This document shows, in pieces, positions 43,180 through 52,379 of a DNA stretch of 64,000 nucleotides; within the stretch, counting starts at the first letter, position 1; each line of letters opens with the position of its first letter. Source of the stretch: Seongchinamella unica (lineage in GTDB: Bacteria; Pseudomonadota; Gammaproteobacteria; Pseudomonadales; Halieaceae); assembly GCF_004354085.1 (NCBI RefSeq), contig NZ_SMSE01000002.1, positions 744,001-808,000 of the forward strand, read 5' to 3'. A program made the position numbers and the translations under genes. Under the pieces are notes generated by a model. It ran no database searches, was not told the DNA's origin, and saw nothing but the letters and a program-made list of their open reading frames with translations.

Positions 43180-44199
43180 ATGAAGCGACCGACTGAGAGC
43201 ATTATCGGCAATTCCGCTGCCCTGGCCCTGTCCCTGGAACGCATTTCCCAGCTGGCCCCTATCCAGCGGCCGGTACTGGTGGTGGGTGAGCGAGGCACGG
43301 GCAAGGAACTGGCCGCCGACCGCATCCACTTTCTTTCCAGCCGCTGGGACGCGCCGCTGCTGAAAACCAACTGCGCCGCGCTTGCCGACGCGCTGCTGGA
43401 ATCGGAACTGTTCGGTCACGAGCAGGGAGCCTTCACCGGGGCAACCCGAGCCCACAAGGGCCGCTTCGAGCGGGCCGACGGTGGCACACTGTTTCTGGAC
43501 GAACTGGCTACCATGTCGCTGCGACTGCAGGAAAAACTGTTGCGGTTAATCGAGTACGGGGAATTCGAACGCCTGGGCGGACAGCAGACCTTGCAGGTCG
43601 ACGTGCGCGTGGTGGCGGCTACCAACGCCGACCTGCCCGCTCTGGCCAAAGCGGGTAAGTTCCGCCCGGATCTGCTGGACCGGCTCAGCTTCGACGTGGT
43701 CCACCTCCCCGCCCTGCGCCAGCGTCCGGAGGATATTCCCGAACTCGCCCAGCACTTCGCCGTGCAGATGAGCGCCGAATTGGGCTGGGAACTGTTCCAG
43801 GGTTTTACTGACGAGGCCATGCAAACCCTGTGCAGGCACCCCTGGCCAGGCAATATTCGGGAACTGAAAAATGCGGTGGAACGCTCCCTTTATCGCTGGG
43901 AGGACAACACGACCCCGGTGGCGGAGATTATCCTTGATCCCTTTGCCAACCCCTATGCCACGGTGACGGGACCGGCCCCAGTGCAGCTACCGGGGCCGGA
44001 CCAGCCAGGACCTGAAATCACCGATTTCAACGCTCACATGGATAGCGTGGAGAAAGCGCTGCTGCAGGACACGCTGACCCGTCATGGCCATCATCAGCGA
44101 CACACGGCCGAGGCACTGGGACTCAGCTACGACCAGATGCGCGGGCTGGTGCGCAAGCATGGACTGTCCCGACGCCAGCGCCGCACTCAGGCGTCCTGA
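43180..44199 (+). CDS. pspF: PspF sigma-54 enhancer-binding protein
   Basis: 339 aa AAA+ activator without a receiver domain, as in PspF. Walker A GERGTGKE (36-43), sigma-54 contact loop GAFTGA (83-88), Walker B GGTLFLDEL (near 104), and a Fis-type helix-turn-helix at the C-terminus (HTAEALGLSYDQMRGLVRKHGL). Activates the divergent psp operon; PspA restrains it. The AT-rich 5' region (43110-43175) carries TATATAGGTATAT-like repeats that may be its enhancer and its own promoter. The 3' end overlaps the SRPBCC gene by 13 bases. Confidence 0.93.
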   Translation: MKRPTESIIGNSAALALSLERISQLAPIQRPVLVVGERGTGKELAADRIHFLSSRWDAPLLKTNCAALADALLESELFGHEQGAFTGATRAHKGRFERADGGTLFLDELATMSLRLQEKLLRLIEYGEFERLGGQQTLQVDVRVVAATNADLPALAKAGKFRPDLLDRLSFDVVHLPALRQRPEDIPELAQHFAVQMSAELGWELFQGFTDEAMQTLCRHPWPGNIRELKNAVERSLYRWEDNTTPVAEIILDPFANPYATVTGPAPVQLPGPDQPGPEITDFNAHMDSVEKALLQDTLTRHGHHQRHTAEALGLSYDQMRGLVRKHGLSRRQRRTQAS

Positions 44200-44642
44200 T
44201 GAAGTGATTCGGCCCGGGCTTTCAGATTGCGGGCGCAGAGATTGAAACCCTGGCGAACCCGCTCACCCAATTGCTCGACCATGGCTGCAGCGAAGTCACC
44301 ACTGAAGTCATCGTAGGTCACGTAACTGCAGCGATGCCCGTCAAGGGCGGTAACGAGCTGGCTGCGGTCCGCATGCACCGGGTCGCCGGGTTTGTTTTCC
44401 ATTGACCAGGTGATCCGGTGCGGCGCCTCGATACAGGTAATGTACTCAACCTGTTCCTGCAGCCCTTCACCCAGATTCACCTGCATCTTCACCGGGGAGC
44501 CGATTTCCAGCTCAGCCTCAATGGCAGGACAGAACTCATTCCAGTGCGGGTATTGGGCGAAATCGACAATCACCTGCCAGACCAGTTCGGCCGGCGCCTC
44601 GATCTCCACCGTATCCGAACTGATCCTGATGGTATCGCTCAT
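44187..44642 (-). CDS. SRPBCC family (polyketide-cyclase/START-like) protein
   Basis: 151 aa, helix-grip fold: VEIEAPAELVWQVIVDFAQYPHWNEFCPAIEAE near the start and a C-terminal long helix. Such proteins bind hydrophobic ligands in a central cavity. Third gene of an operon with the sulfotransferase and DUF1214 genes; ten bases separate it from the sulfotransferase. Confidence 0.85.
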   Translation of the reverse strand: MSDTIRISSDTVEIEAPAELVWQVIVDFAQYPHWNEFCPAIEAELEIGSPVKMQVNLGEGLQEQVEYITCIEAPHRITWSMENKPGDPVHADRSQLVTALDGHRCSYVTYDDFSGDFAAAMVEQLGERVRQGFNLCARNLKARAESLHQDA

Positions 44643-44651
44643 AATGCATCC

Positions 44652-45818
44652 CTACTGGCTGATGGGCCAGCGCTGGTCATCGGTGTAAAAAGCAAAACGC
44701 CGGGCGATCAGCTCACGGGTCAGGCCGTACTCTTCCAGCCGATACTCGTGTTTGCCGTGCTTGCCCTTGGGGTTGGCCTCGATATGGGCGGTGAATGCGG
44801 CCCGGGCGGCACAGTCCAGCTCCATGCCGAATTGCCCATACACCCGCTCAACCACCCCCATCGGATCGTCCACCAGCTCCTGCTGGGAGCAATCCACAAA
44901 CAGCGCCGGGTCCAGTCTTGCCCGCGCCGCCAGCCCGCGCTCCAGGCTCAGGGCGTACCATTCCATCACCGCCCGGCCCATGTCTCCCGCGTCCAGGTGA
45001 CTGCAGTCACCGGCATACATGCCCATCACCACTTTGTTCATACTGTTAATGGAAGGCACTACCGCCTGCGGGTCCCGGTGGCACCAGACAAAACGCGCGT
45101 CGGGAAATACCTTAATGATGGCGTCGATGGCCAACATGTGCGCCGGCGCCTTGAGCATCCAGTGTTTGCCGGGCATACGCCAGTTGAGCAACTGCATTAT
45201 TTTCTTCTGGTAACGGTAGAGCGGCTCGAGGTCCTGGGCCAGCACCCAACTGTGATAGGGTTCCAGCATGATCTCGAACCCCAGCTGCACTCCGCCAAAG
45301 GCGAAGGCATGCAGTAACACGCACTCTTCCGGCGTGTCGGCATCGATGTAGTGAATTTTGGCGAAATCCGAATCCCGGGACTCTTCCAGTGCCCTGGCCA
45401 GGTAATCGTAGCGTGGATCCTTGTCTCCCGGGGCACTCCCCGGCCAGGGATCAGGAAACTGCACCTCCCACTGCAACAGCCCGCGATTGTCCGGGGCAGT
45501 CTCCAACAGATTGAGCAAAGCCGAGGTGCCGGAGCGCGGCAGACCGGTCACAAATACCGGTGCCACTATTTCCTGCTGCTGCCAGCCGGAAATGGTGTTG
45601 AAGGCGTTTTCCAGCTTGAGCCGGGTGGCCAGTTGAAATACTACCCGGTCGCGACAGCGTTTACGACCCTCCGGATCCCGGACGTGGCGGTCGTAGGTCG
45701 CCAGCAACGCGTCGAGACCTTCGCGATAAGGCAGGTCACCAAAATCACTGAACCCGGTCTGCTCCATTGCCTCGGCAATCAGCTCACCGGCGACAAAAGC
45801 TACCGTCTCTTCGCTCAT
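44652..45818 (-). CDS. Sulfotransferase family protein (PAPS-dependent type)
   Basis: 388 aa. The 5'-phosphosulfate-binding loop is VTGLPRSGTSALLNLL (about 90-105), and FVWCHRDPQAVVPSINS near 260 fits the 3'-phosphate motif. Related to the Stf/long sulfotransferase group common in marine gammaproteobacteria and mycobacteria. It may sulfate a lipid or sterol-like molecule; substrate not visible. The ATG at 45818 overlaps the DUF1214 stop (ATGA). Confidence 0.87.
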   Translation of the reverse strand: MSEETVAFVAGELIAEAMEQTGFSDFGDLPYREGLDALLATYDRHVRDPEGRKRCRDRVVFQLATRLKLENAFNTISGWQQQEIVAPVFVTGLPRSGTSALLNLLETAPDNRGLLQWEVQFPDPWPGSAPGDKDPRYDYLARALEESRDSDFAKIHYIDADTPEECVLLHAFAFGGVQLGFEIMLEPYHSWVLAQDLEPLYRYQKKIMQLLNWRMPGKHWMLKAPAHMLAIDAIIKVFPDARFVWCHRDPQAVVPSINSMNKVVMGMYAGDCSHLDAGDMGRAVMEWYALSLERGLAARARLDPALFVDCSQQELVDDPMGVVERVYGQFGMELDCAARAAFTAHIEANPKGKHGKHEYRLEEYGLTRELIARRFAFYTDDQRWPISQ

Positions 45819-46915
45819 TTCAGATCCGCCAGCTTCATCACCCGGGTGTTGAGCAGGGGATGCCTGTCGGCGCCAATCCAGCGCCAGCACATGGTACCCA
45901 TGTTGTGTCCTGCCGTTTCAATCCAGTTCGGTACGCCCGGGTCGGTGTGAGAGACCACAACCCGGACACCGCCGTCGGGCTCGTAGTGGGCGGTGTGTTT
46001 GTTGACGTGAATCTGGTGATGACGGTAGTCCAGTGACTCCATCCACCAGTTATCGAGCTGGAAGTTCCACGTCTGGCACTCGGGAATTTCCGGCGCCTCG
46101 ATCACGAACACTTCATCGTCGGCCAACTGCCAGGCACTGTGGAAATAGAAAATATTGGGATCACCGCCAATGGATTGACAGTAGTCCTGGTCTGCGGGAG
46201 GCAGCTGGTTCAGCGTTGGCAGGAAGCTCTCCGACCAGTTTTCGAACAGGGTGGCCGAGCCCAACACAAACATGGCGGCTCCCTGCAGTCCACGCTCCAG
46301 CTTCTCCGGGGTAAGGGGCTCGGGCCTGTCATCGCTGGCACCGATGCGCTCTATTTTCAACTCGGCAGCTTTCTCGTTGATCCGGTCCTGGAAGGTCTGG
46401 CGCACGGTGATCGAGTTGGTGTCCGCGCCCATGGGCAGCCAGTTTCCGGGCTGTTCTCTTTGGCTGATGATAATCTCGATCTCGCCGTGGGGACCCAGCT
46501 CCATCTCCCTGTGGTCGATATGCCCGGTCACTTCCATGGTGCCACCGGAGGCGTACTTGTTGATGACGGTGCTGATTCCCAAATAATCGACAGTGCCCCG
46601 GGTACCATAGATACGATACGAATGCCGTGGATTGATGCTGGCACTTTCGTAGCGATTATCCGGGTTGTCGGCACCCAGCTTGATGGTTTCGTGGGCGCCG
46701 CAGCGCAGCTCGGGGAACAATGGGTCGCGAAACTCCAGAAAGCTCTCCAGACCACCGCGCAACAACCGTGACAGATAACGGTAACCTTCTGCCTGGTTGA
46801 AGGCGTCCCCCGGTGCTTTCTCGCTGCGGACGATTTTGCCGGCTTCCTTCAGGGCGTCGCAAAATTCATCCCAGACCCGGCCATCGAGTACTTTCTGTTC
46901 AGCTTCCGTTGTCAT
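45815..46915 (-). CDS. DUF1214 domain protein
   Basis: 366 aa. The C-terminal DUF1214 region is clear: PECQTWNFQLDNWWMESLDYRHHQIHVNKHTA...VVVSHTDPGVPNWIETAGHNMGTMCWRW. The N-terminal part has a related beta-rich domain. Function unknown, though the family often sits with lipid or steroid genes. First gene of the DUF1214-sulfotransferase-SRPBCC operon. Start at 46915; the longer open frame has no support. Confidence 0.85.
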   Translation of the reverse strand: MTTEAEQKVLDGRVWDEFCDALKEAGKIVRSEKAPGDAFNQAEGYRYLSRLLRGGLESFLEFRDPLFPELRCGAHETIKLGADNPDNRYESASINPRHSYRIYGTRGTVDYLGISTVINKYASGGTMEVTGHIDHREMELGPHGEIEIIISQREQPGNWLPMGADTNSITVRQTFQDRINEKAAELKIERIGASDDRPEPLTPEKLERGLQGAAMFVLGSATLFENWSESFLPTLNQLPPADQDYCQSIGGDPNIFYFHSAWQLADDEVFVIEAPEIPECQTWNFQLDNWWMESLDYRHHQIHVNKHTAHYEPDGGVRVVVSHTDPGVPNWIETAGHNMGTMCWRWIGADRHPLLNTRVMKLADLK

Positions 46916-47124
46916 TATTGTCTCCTGGGCGACTGTTACCGCGTTTACCGAGCACCTGTTATAGCGGCTCCGGGAAGACAATTCACCAAAAATCCCGCGC
47001 AGGGAGCAGCGACCGGCCCGGTGTGCCAAAAAGGTCCGATCTATTGAACCAAATGTTCAGCTTTCGTCAGGAAAATGCAGGATTTTCAGGGGCATACCCA
47101 CACAAAATTCGAGCCTTTGGGCCC

Positions 47125-47153
47125 TTTAAATTTGAACTTTGCACCCTTATTAT
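47125..47153 (+). promoter_or_regulatory. Possible yccA promoter
   Basis: TTTAAA (47125-47130) and TATTAT (47148-47153), spacing 17, 50 bases before the yccA ATG. The -35 match is weak. Confidence 0.35.
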
Positions 47154-47203
47154 CTGTCATAACGATACCCGCACATCCCGTGCGTCGCATTATGGAGTGA
47201 ACA

Positions 47204-47878
47204 ATGCAAGACAAGAGTTTGTACAACACGAACACCGCCGGTATGGAGAGTGTCATCAGCACCAACAAGGTCCTGAAAAACACCTACATGCTGCTGGGAA
47301 TGACCCTGGCGTTCAGTGCAGTGTGCGCCGGGATTTCCATGGCCGTGGGCCTGCCTCACGGCGCGGCACTCATACTGAGCCTGGTCGGCTTCGGATTGCT
47401 GTTCGTCGTGCACAAGATGGCTGACAGCAGTAAAGGCCTGCTGGCCATTTTCGCGTTTACCGGCGTAATGGGCGCATCCATTGGCCCGATGCTGAACTAC
47501 TACCTGTCCATGCCGGGCGGGCCTGCGCTGGTCATGCAGGCGCTGGGCGGCACTGCACTGGTGTTCTTCGGCCTTTCCGCCTACGCACTCACCACCCGTA
47601 AGGATTTTTCCTACATGGGCGGCTTCCTGATGGTGGGCCTGCTGGTCGCCGTGGTGGCCATGATCGCCAACATCTTCCTGGCGATACCGGCGCTGTCGCT
47701 GACCATCTCCGCTGCGTTGGTGATGATCATGTCCGGTCTCATCCTGTTTGACACCAGCCGCATCATCAACGGAGGCGAGACCAACTACATTCGTGCAACC
47801 GTGTCGCTGTACCTGAGCATTTACAACCTGTTCATTCACATGCTGCACCTGTTGACCGCCTTCGGTGGCGACGACTGA
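47204..47878 (+). CDS. yccA: Bax inhibitor-1/YccA family membrane protein
   Basis: 224 aa with seven hydrophobic segments. N-terminal SVISTNKVLKNTYMLLGMTLAFSA and the late block LFDTSRIINGGETNYIRATVSLYLSIYNLFIHMLHLL are characteristic. YccA modulates FtsH proteolysis of membrane proteins in E. coli; the superfamily also conducts calcium. A GGAG ribosome site precedes the ATG, and a strong terminator follows. The gene order yccA-tusDCBE is also found in pseudomonads. Confidence 0.93.
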   Translation: MQDKSLYNTNTAGMESVISTNKVLKNTYMLLGMTLAFSAVCAGISMAVGLPHGAALILSLVGFGLLFVVHKMADSSKGLLAIFAFTGVMGASIGPMLNYYLSMPGGPALVMQALGGTALVFFGLSAYALTTRKDFSYMGGFLMVGLLVAVVAMIANIFLAIPALSLTISAALVMIMSGLILFDTSRIINGGETNYIRATVSLYLSIYNLFIHMLHLLTAFGGDD

Positions 47879-47900
47879 ACCGTTGATAACGCTCTTCAGA

Positions 47901-47924
47901 CCCCGGTTAAAGCCGGGGTTTTTT
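47901..47924 (+). terminator. Rho-independent terminator after yccA
   Basis: CCCCGG (47901-47906) pairs with CCGGGG (47913-47918), followed by six T. Confidence 0.88.
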
Positions 47925-47944
47925 GTTTCTGCTGGCAACCAGCC

Positions 47945-48337
47945 ATGAATTACGCGTTGCTGGTCTTGTCTGCTCCGGTATCCGGGCACGGCGCACGCAC
48001 CGCCGTCCGTTTTGCCCAGCGTGCGATCGCCCGCGGGCATCGCATCGAACGCGTATTTTTTCTCGACGAGGGGGTCAGCACCGGCTCTCAAGTGGCCGTG
48101 TTTCCGCAGGATGAGGAGGATCGGCTGGCGCCCTGGATTGAACTCGCCCGCCAGCACGATGTGGAGCTGGTGCTGTGCATCTCCTCGGCGTTGAAACGCG
48201 GTATGCTCGACGCCGCCGAGGCCGATCGCTTCGACAGGCCCGGCCCCACCGCGCATCCCGCCTTCGTGATCTCGGGACTGGGGCAGCTGGTAGACGCGGC
48301 AGCGAGCGCTGACCGCCTGCTGACGTTCGGCGGCTGA
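47945..48337 (+). CDS. tusD: Sulfurtransferase complex subunit TusD
   Basis: 130 aa DsrE-family protein. The catalytic cysteine of the relay is in LVLCISSALKRGMLD (near residue 79). TusBCD takes persulfide sulfur from TusA and passes it to TusE for 2-thiouridine formation at tRNA position 34. First gene of tusDCBE, after the yccA terminator. One base separates it from tusC. Confidence 0.93.
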   Translation: MNYALLVLSAPVSGHGARTAVRFAQRAIARGHRIERVFFLDEGVSTGSQVAVFPQDEEDRLAPWIELARQHDVELVLCISSALKRGMLDAAEADRFDRPGPTAHPAFVISGLGQLVDAAASADRLLTFGG

Positions 48338-48338
48338 A

Positions 48339-48710
48339 ATGAACACGGCGGAGCGTAAGCGCAGTCTTGTCGTCATGCGCCACTCACCCTACGGCAGCAG
48401 CCTCGCGCGGGCCGGTATAGACCTGGCGTTGGCCATGGGGGCCTTTGAACAGGACTTCGACCTGCTGTTCATGGGGTCGGGGGTCCTTCAGTTACTGAAA
48501 GACCAGGACAGCAGGCAACTGGGCAGCAAAAACGCGGGTAAAACCCTGAGTTCCCTCCCCCTCTATGAGCTTAGCGCCGTTTACGCCGATGCGGCATCAT
48601 TACAGGCATTCGGCATTGGCGAAGAGGACCTGGTGCTGCCGGTAAAACTGCTGGACGAGACGCAGCTGGCTGCGTTCCTCAACGACTGCGATCACGTGAT
48701 AAGCTGCTGA
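48339..48710 (+). CDS. tusC: Sulfurtransferase complex subunit TusC
   Basis: 123 aa DsrF-like subunit: SLVVMRHSPYGSSLARAGIDLALAMGAFEQDFDLLFMGSGVL matches the family's P-Y-G-x5-G-D-like start and hydrophobic core. Structural subunit of the TusBCD hexamer. One base before tusB. Confidence 0.92.
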   Translation: MNTAERKRSLVVMRHSPYGSSLARAGIDLALAMGAFEQDFDLLFMGSGVLQLLKDQDSRQLGSKNAGKTLSSLPLYELSAVYADAASLQAFGIGEEDLVLPVKLLDETQLAAFLNDCDHVISC

Positions 48711-48711
48711 C

Positions 48712-49002
48712 ATGTTGCTTCACACACTCAATTGCTCCGCTGACAGCGACGCCTTCCGGGACTGTCTCCGCGTCGCCGGTGAAAACGACACCATCGTTCT
48801 AATCGGTGACGGCGTTTATCTCGCATTGCCAAACACCTCACCGCGCCTCGCCCTGGACGCCAATCCCGCGCGGATAGTTGCCCTCGATACAGACACCGCC
48901 GCAGCCGGGTTGGCTCATCGCCTCACTGGCATTGAGCGAATCGACATGGACGGCCTGGTCAGCCTGACCGAGGTCTATCCCCGGCAAGTGGCCTGGTACT
49001 GA
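48712..49002 (+). CDS. tusB: Sulfurtransferase complex subunit TusB
   Basis: 96 aa DsrH-like subunit, normal length. LLHTLNCSADSDAFRDCLRVAGENDTIVLIGDGVY matches the conserved N-terminal half. Completes the TusBCD complex. Three bases before the tusE start. Confidence 0.9.
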   Translation: MLLHTLNCSADSDAFRDCLRVAGENDTIVLIGDGVYLALPNTSPRLALDANPARIVALDTDTAAAGLAHRLTGIERIDMDGLVSLTEVYPRQVAWY

Positions 49003-49005
49003 GCC

Positions 49006-49323
49006 GTGGTAGCACCCGCCGCCTTCGACAAGGAAGGTTTCCTGCTGAACCTGAGTGATTGGAGCCCGGAAGTGGCGGAGCAAATCGCCCGCGCTGAAGG
49101 CATCCAGTTGACGGACGAACACTGGGAAATCATCGAATTGCTACGCAGCTATTACCGGGAATTCGATGCCTCCCCCGCCATGCGTCCTCTGGTAAAATAC
49201 TGCGCACTGAAACTGGGCGCAGAAAAGGGCAAGAGTATTCACCTGATGCGACTGTTTCCCGGCTCCCCGGCCAAGATTGGCAGCAAGATAGCCGGACTGC
49301 CCAAACCCGAAAACTGCCTGTAA
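49006..49323 (+). CDS. tusE: TusE / DsrC-like sulfur carrier
   Basis: 105 aa, GTG start. The C-terminus is LPKPENCL: the penultimate-type Cys104 that carries persulfide is present, while the second cysteine ten residues earlier (found in true DsrC) is a lysine. That pattern marks TusE, the tRNA-thiolation carrier working with MnmA, rather than dissimilatory DsrC. Confidence 0.93.
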   Translation: MVAPAAFDKEGFLLNLSDWSPEVAEQIARAEGIQLTDEHWEIIELLRSYYREFDASPAMRPLVKYCALKLGAEKGKSIHLMRLFPGSPAKIGSKIAGLPKPENCL

Positions 49324-49333
49324 CCGAGGCCCC

Positions 49334-50350
49334 GTGACGCAGACATCATTCCAGGCTCCTGCCGCAGAGCACCCTTTCGCTCGCTACGTGCGCATACTCG
49401 GCAAGGGCAAAACCGGCAGCCGCTCCCTCGACCGGCAGGAAGCCGCTGACGCTCTGGGTATGATCCTCAGGAACGAGGTGGACCCCCTGCAGCTGGGCGC
49501 TTTCCTGATGCTGTTGCGGGTCAAGGAGGAGACCGGCGAGGAACTGGCGGGTTTCGTCGACGCCTGCCGGGGCCAGATGCTGCCGCCGCCCGCAAACCTG
49601 CAGGCGCAACTGGACTGGTCCAGTTATGCCGGCAAGAAACACCAGCATCCCTGGTATCTGCTGAGCATGCTGTTGCTCGCAGGTGCGGGTTACCGGGTAT
49701 TTGTTCACGGTGGTGACGGCCACACGGCGGGCCGTCTTTACACCGAACAGGCCATGCTGGAGCTGGGATTGCCGGTTGCCGACAATTGGGAGACCGTCGC
49801 GCTGCAGCTGGACCGACACAAGCTGAGTTACCTGCCGCTGAGAAAATTCTGCCCCCGCCTACATGACATCATGCAACTGCGCCCCCTGCTGGGCCTGCGC
49901 TCACCGGTCAATACCCTGGTACGTATGCTCAACCCACTGCAGGCTCCGGCGAGCATCCAGAGTATTTTCCATCCCGCCTATGGCGGCCTTCACCAGCAGG
50001 CGGATCGTATACTGCAGCAACCGCGCTCACTGGTTTTCAAGGGTGACAGTGGTGAGGTAGAAATCAAGCCACAGGCCGATACCCGCCTGCTGCTGCTGGA
50101 AGATGCCCTGGAACGCGAGCTGTCGCTCCCGCGGACGCTGCCCGGCAAGGTGGCGCCCGTAGAACACCCCCGCTGTGAACCGCTGCGGGCGCTATGGAAT
50201 GCCACAACCGAGGACCTGTACGGCAGCAACGCGGTGATCGCAACCACCACTGCCGCCCTGCTGGTCCTTGAACCCGGATGGGATCTGCAGCGCTGCCAGC
50301 GGTGCAGCGAGCAGCTATGGCATGACCGCGATCGGGAGCGGCTGGACTGA
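49334..50350 (+). CDS. Glycosyltransferase family protein, TrpD2/YbiB-like
   Basis: 338 aa (GTG start) with the fold of anthranilate phosphoribosyltransferase: N-terminal helical part with LDRQEAADALGMILRNEVDPLQLGAFLMLLRVKEET and a Rossmann-like part with VFVHGGDGHTAGR. E. coli YbiB, its closest named relative, binds nucleic acids and lacks TrpD activity. No trp genes are near, and the position between tusE and trmA suggests an RNA-linked role. Confidence 0.83.
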   Translation: MTQTSFQAPAAEHPFARYVRILGKGKTGSRSLDRQEAADALGMILRNEVDPLQLGAFLMLLRVKEETGEELAGFVDACRGQMLPPPANLQAQLDWSSYAGKKHQHPWYLLSMLLLAGAGYRVFVHGGDGHTAGRLYTEQAMLELGLPVADNWETVALQLDRHKLSYLPLRKFCPRLHDIMQLRPLLGLRSPVNTLVRMLNPLQAPASIQSIFHPAYGGLHQQADRILQQPRSLVFKGDSGEVEIKPQADTRLLLLEDALERELSLPRTLPGKVAPVEHPRCEPLRALWNATTEDLYGSNAVIATTTAALLVLEPGWDLQRCQRCSEQLWHDRDRERLD

Positions 50351-51495
50351 TGCCCCTGTCCAGCGTGACACCCGCGCAGTACGAGGACCTGCTGGCTGCC
50401 AAGGTGGCCCGGGTCAGTGAGTTACTGGCGCCCTGCGATGTGCCGCAAGCACAGGTATATACTTCGCCCTCCACCGGCTTTCGCATGCGCGCCGAGTTCC
50501 GGATGTGGCACGACGGCGACGAGCTGGACTATGTCATGTTCCGGCGGGATGATCCGAAAACCCCCGTCCCCGTTCGGGAATTTCCCATCGCCTGCGAGAC
50601 CATCCAGCGGCTGATGCCGGCTCTGCTTGCCGAGCTCAAGCCCAACCACACGCTGCGCCACAAGCTCTTCCAGGTGGAGTTTATATCCACCCTGGCCGGT
50701 GAATCACTACTCACACTGGTCTACCATCGCAAACTCGACGGGGCCTGGGAAACGGAAGCGAGACATCTGCGCTCACAATTACGGAACCTGTGCGGGGATT
50801 TGTCCATCATCGGCCGCAGCCGCAAGCAAAAGCTGGTACTCGGCAGGGAGTGGGTATGGGAAGAACTGGATATCGATGGCCGCTGCTACCGCTACCAGCA
50901 GTACGAACAGGCGTTTACCCAGCCCAACGCCAGGGTGAACATACAAATGATCCAATGGGCGTGCCACCAGGCATCGACGCTGGACGGCGACCTGCTGGAG
51001 CTCTATTGCGGCAACGGTAATTTCACCCTGCCCCTGGCGCGGGAGTTTGACCAGGTGGTCGCCACCGAGCTCGCCAAGGTATCGGTGCGGGCCGCTCGGG
51101 AGAACATGCGCGAAAACGGCGTGGATAATATCCAGATCATCCGCCTGGCGGCAGAGGAAGTCACCCAGGCGATGAACGGGGAGCGGGAGTTCCGGCGCCT
51201 GGCGGACCTGCCCAAACCACTGCACGAATATGATTTGAGGACGGTGTTTGTCGACCCGCCACGGGCGGGTCTGGATGCGCAGACGGTGCAAATGGTGAGT
51301 CGTTTCGAGACCATCATTTACATTTCATGCAACCCGCAGACGCTGGCGGACAATTTACACGAACTCGGGAACACCCACGAGGTCAAGCAATTCGCCCTGT
51401 TTGACCAGTTCCCCTATACCGAACACATGGAGTGCGGGGTCCTGCTTTGCCGCAAGAACCAGTCCTCCTCAGCAGCGAATACCCAGCGCGAGTAA
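50350..51495 (+). CDS. trmA: tRNA (uracil-5-)-methyltransferase TrmA
   Basis: 381 aa. Makes 5-methyluridine 54 in the T-loop of tRNAs with SAM. SAM motif ELYCGNGNFTLPLA (about 216-229), FVDPPRAGLD (about 299-308), nucleophile cysteine in YISCNP (near 326), and the late E in HMECGVL. Length is near that of E. coli TrmA (366). Its ATG shares one base with the previous stop. The 3' end overlaps the opposite-strand gene by 27 bases. Confidence 0.94.
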   Translation: MPLSSVTPAQYEDLLAAKVARVSELLAPCDVPQAQVYTSPSTGFRMRAEFRMWHDGDELDYVMFRRDDPKTPVPVREFPIACETIQRLMPALLAELKPNHTLRHKLFQVEFISTLAGESLLTLVYHRKLDGAWETEARHLRSQLRNLCGDLSIIGRSRKQKLVLGREWVWEELDIDGRCYRYQQYEQAFTQPNARVNIQMIQWACHQASTLDGDLLELYCGNGNFTLPLAREFDQVVATELAKVSVRAARENMRENGVDNIQIIRLAAEEVTQAMNGEREFRRLADLPKPLHEYDLRTVFVDPPRAGLDAQTVQMVSRFETIIYISCNPQTLADNLHELGNTHEVKQFALFDQFPYTEHMECGVLLCRKNQSSSAANTQRE

Positions 51496-52362
51496 GCCCC
51501 TGCCCAGGACCTCATCCAGGTTATCCGCGTCCGTCGCATTAACCTCCAGTGAATGCAGGCCCAGGTCGCGATAGACCTCGCGCTTGTTCAACCTCTCCCG
51601 CAGGTCGCTGGCCGAGCCCTCCTCTTCCCAGCAGTCGATATACACGTTGCCCGCGGGCAGGTAGAAATCCGCATGGACCAGTTCCTCGATCGGCAGCGCG
51701 CGCCGATAGGCATGAGCCAGTTGCGCCAGGTAAAGCCAGTTGCACACCCGCATCTGCAGCGGGGTCTGCAGCAGGTGGCCGTCAATACCGTCGCAGTTGA
51801 GTTGTTTTTCGGTATTGGCGAACAGATCCGGCTCGGCACTGGGATCGCCGGGTTCAGGCGTCGGGATCTGGTCGGACTGGCGGGTCAGTTCGCGATGAAC
51901 AACCGGGTGATCAATAATCTCGTGAGGCCAGGTGACGTAAAAAGCGCCCGAGGATTCGCTCTCCTCCTGCTGACCGCCCATTGAGCGCCCCAGGTCGGTG
52001 AGCTCCCAGCCGAGGATGCTATGGTGCTGCAAGCCCATCTCCGCCAGCGCCCGGTTGATCTGCCGGGCATGCAGACGGGGGTAATAACGGCGCATCGATG
52101 CCGCGGTAATGCGCTGGTTGGATTCGATGGCCGCCAGCAGTGGGTGGTGATCCAGCGTTTGCGGCCAGACGATATAACGGCCAAAGCGCCGGCTGTTCTG
52201 GTAGGTACCCCCTTCGAACTCACCTTTGGGCAATAGCACCCAGGTGTCACCCGAGCGACGAATCCAGCCGTAGTCCCGCAGGGTGGCGAACAGTTGCTGA
52301 ACGGGAATATCCAGCTTTCGCGCCAGCGCGGTGGTGGAGAGTTTGCCGTCTTCCTGTGACAC
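51469..52362 (-). CDS. Winged-helix protein with a PD-(D/E)xK-nuclease-like C-terminus
   Basis: 297 aa. Residues 5-45 form a helix-turn-helix (LSTTALARKLDIPVQQLFATLRDYGWIRR), and 75-130 look like a second winged helix. Residues 205-295 read like a small restriction-type nuclease: ADFYLP with Asp232, YIDCWEE with Asp243, then Lys260 and Arg261 before VYRDLGLHSLEV. That spacing (D, short hairpin, D/E, K/R helix) is shared by several PD-(D/E)xK families, but the usual ExK is altered to D-C-W. I know no named homologue. Operon with the dUTPase gene (17 bases apart). Confidence 0.65.
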   Translation of the reverse strand: MSQEDGKLSTTALARKLDIPVQQLFATLRDYGWIRRSGDTWVLLPKGEFEGGTYQNSRRFGRYIVWPQTLDHHPLLAAIESNQRITAASMRRYYPRLHARQINRALAEMGLQHHSILGWELTDLGRSMGGQQEESESSGAFYVTWPHEIIDHPVVHRELTRQSDQIPTPEPGDPSAEPDLFANTEKQLNCDGIDGHLLQTPLQMRVCNWLYLAQLAHAYRRALPIEELVHADFYLPAGNVYIDCWEEEGSASDLRERLNKREVYRDLGLHSLEVNATDADNLDEVLGRGLLALGIRC

Positions 52363-52379
52363 ACGGTGCCTCTTTCAAT

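Noticed and set aside
47150-48376. 408-aa open frame on the minus strand
   Set aside because: Covers yccA and tusD in antisense and crosses the yccA terminator.
49006-49323. DsrC of dissimilatory sulfur metabolism
   Set aside because: Lacks the second conserved cysteine and sits with tusDCB only, without dsrAB; it is TusE.
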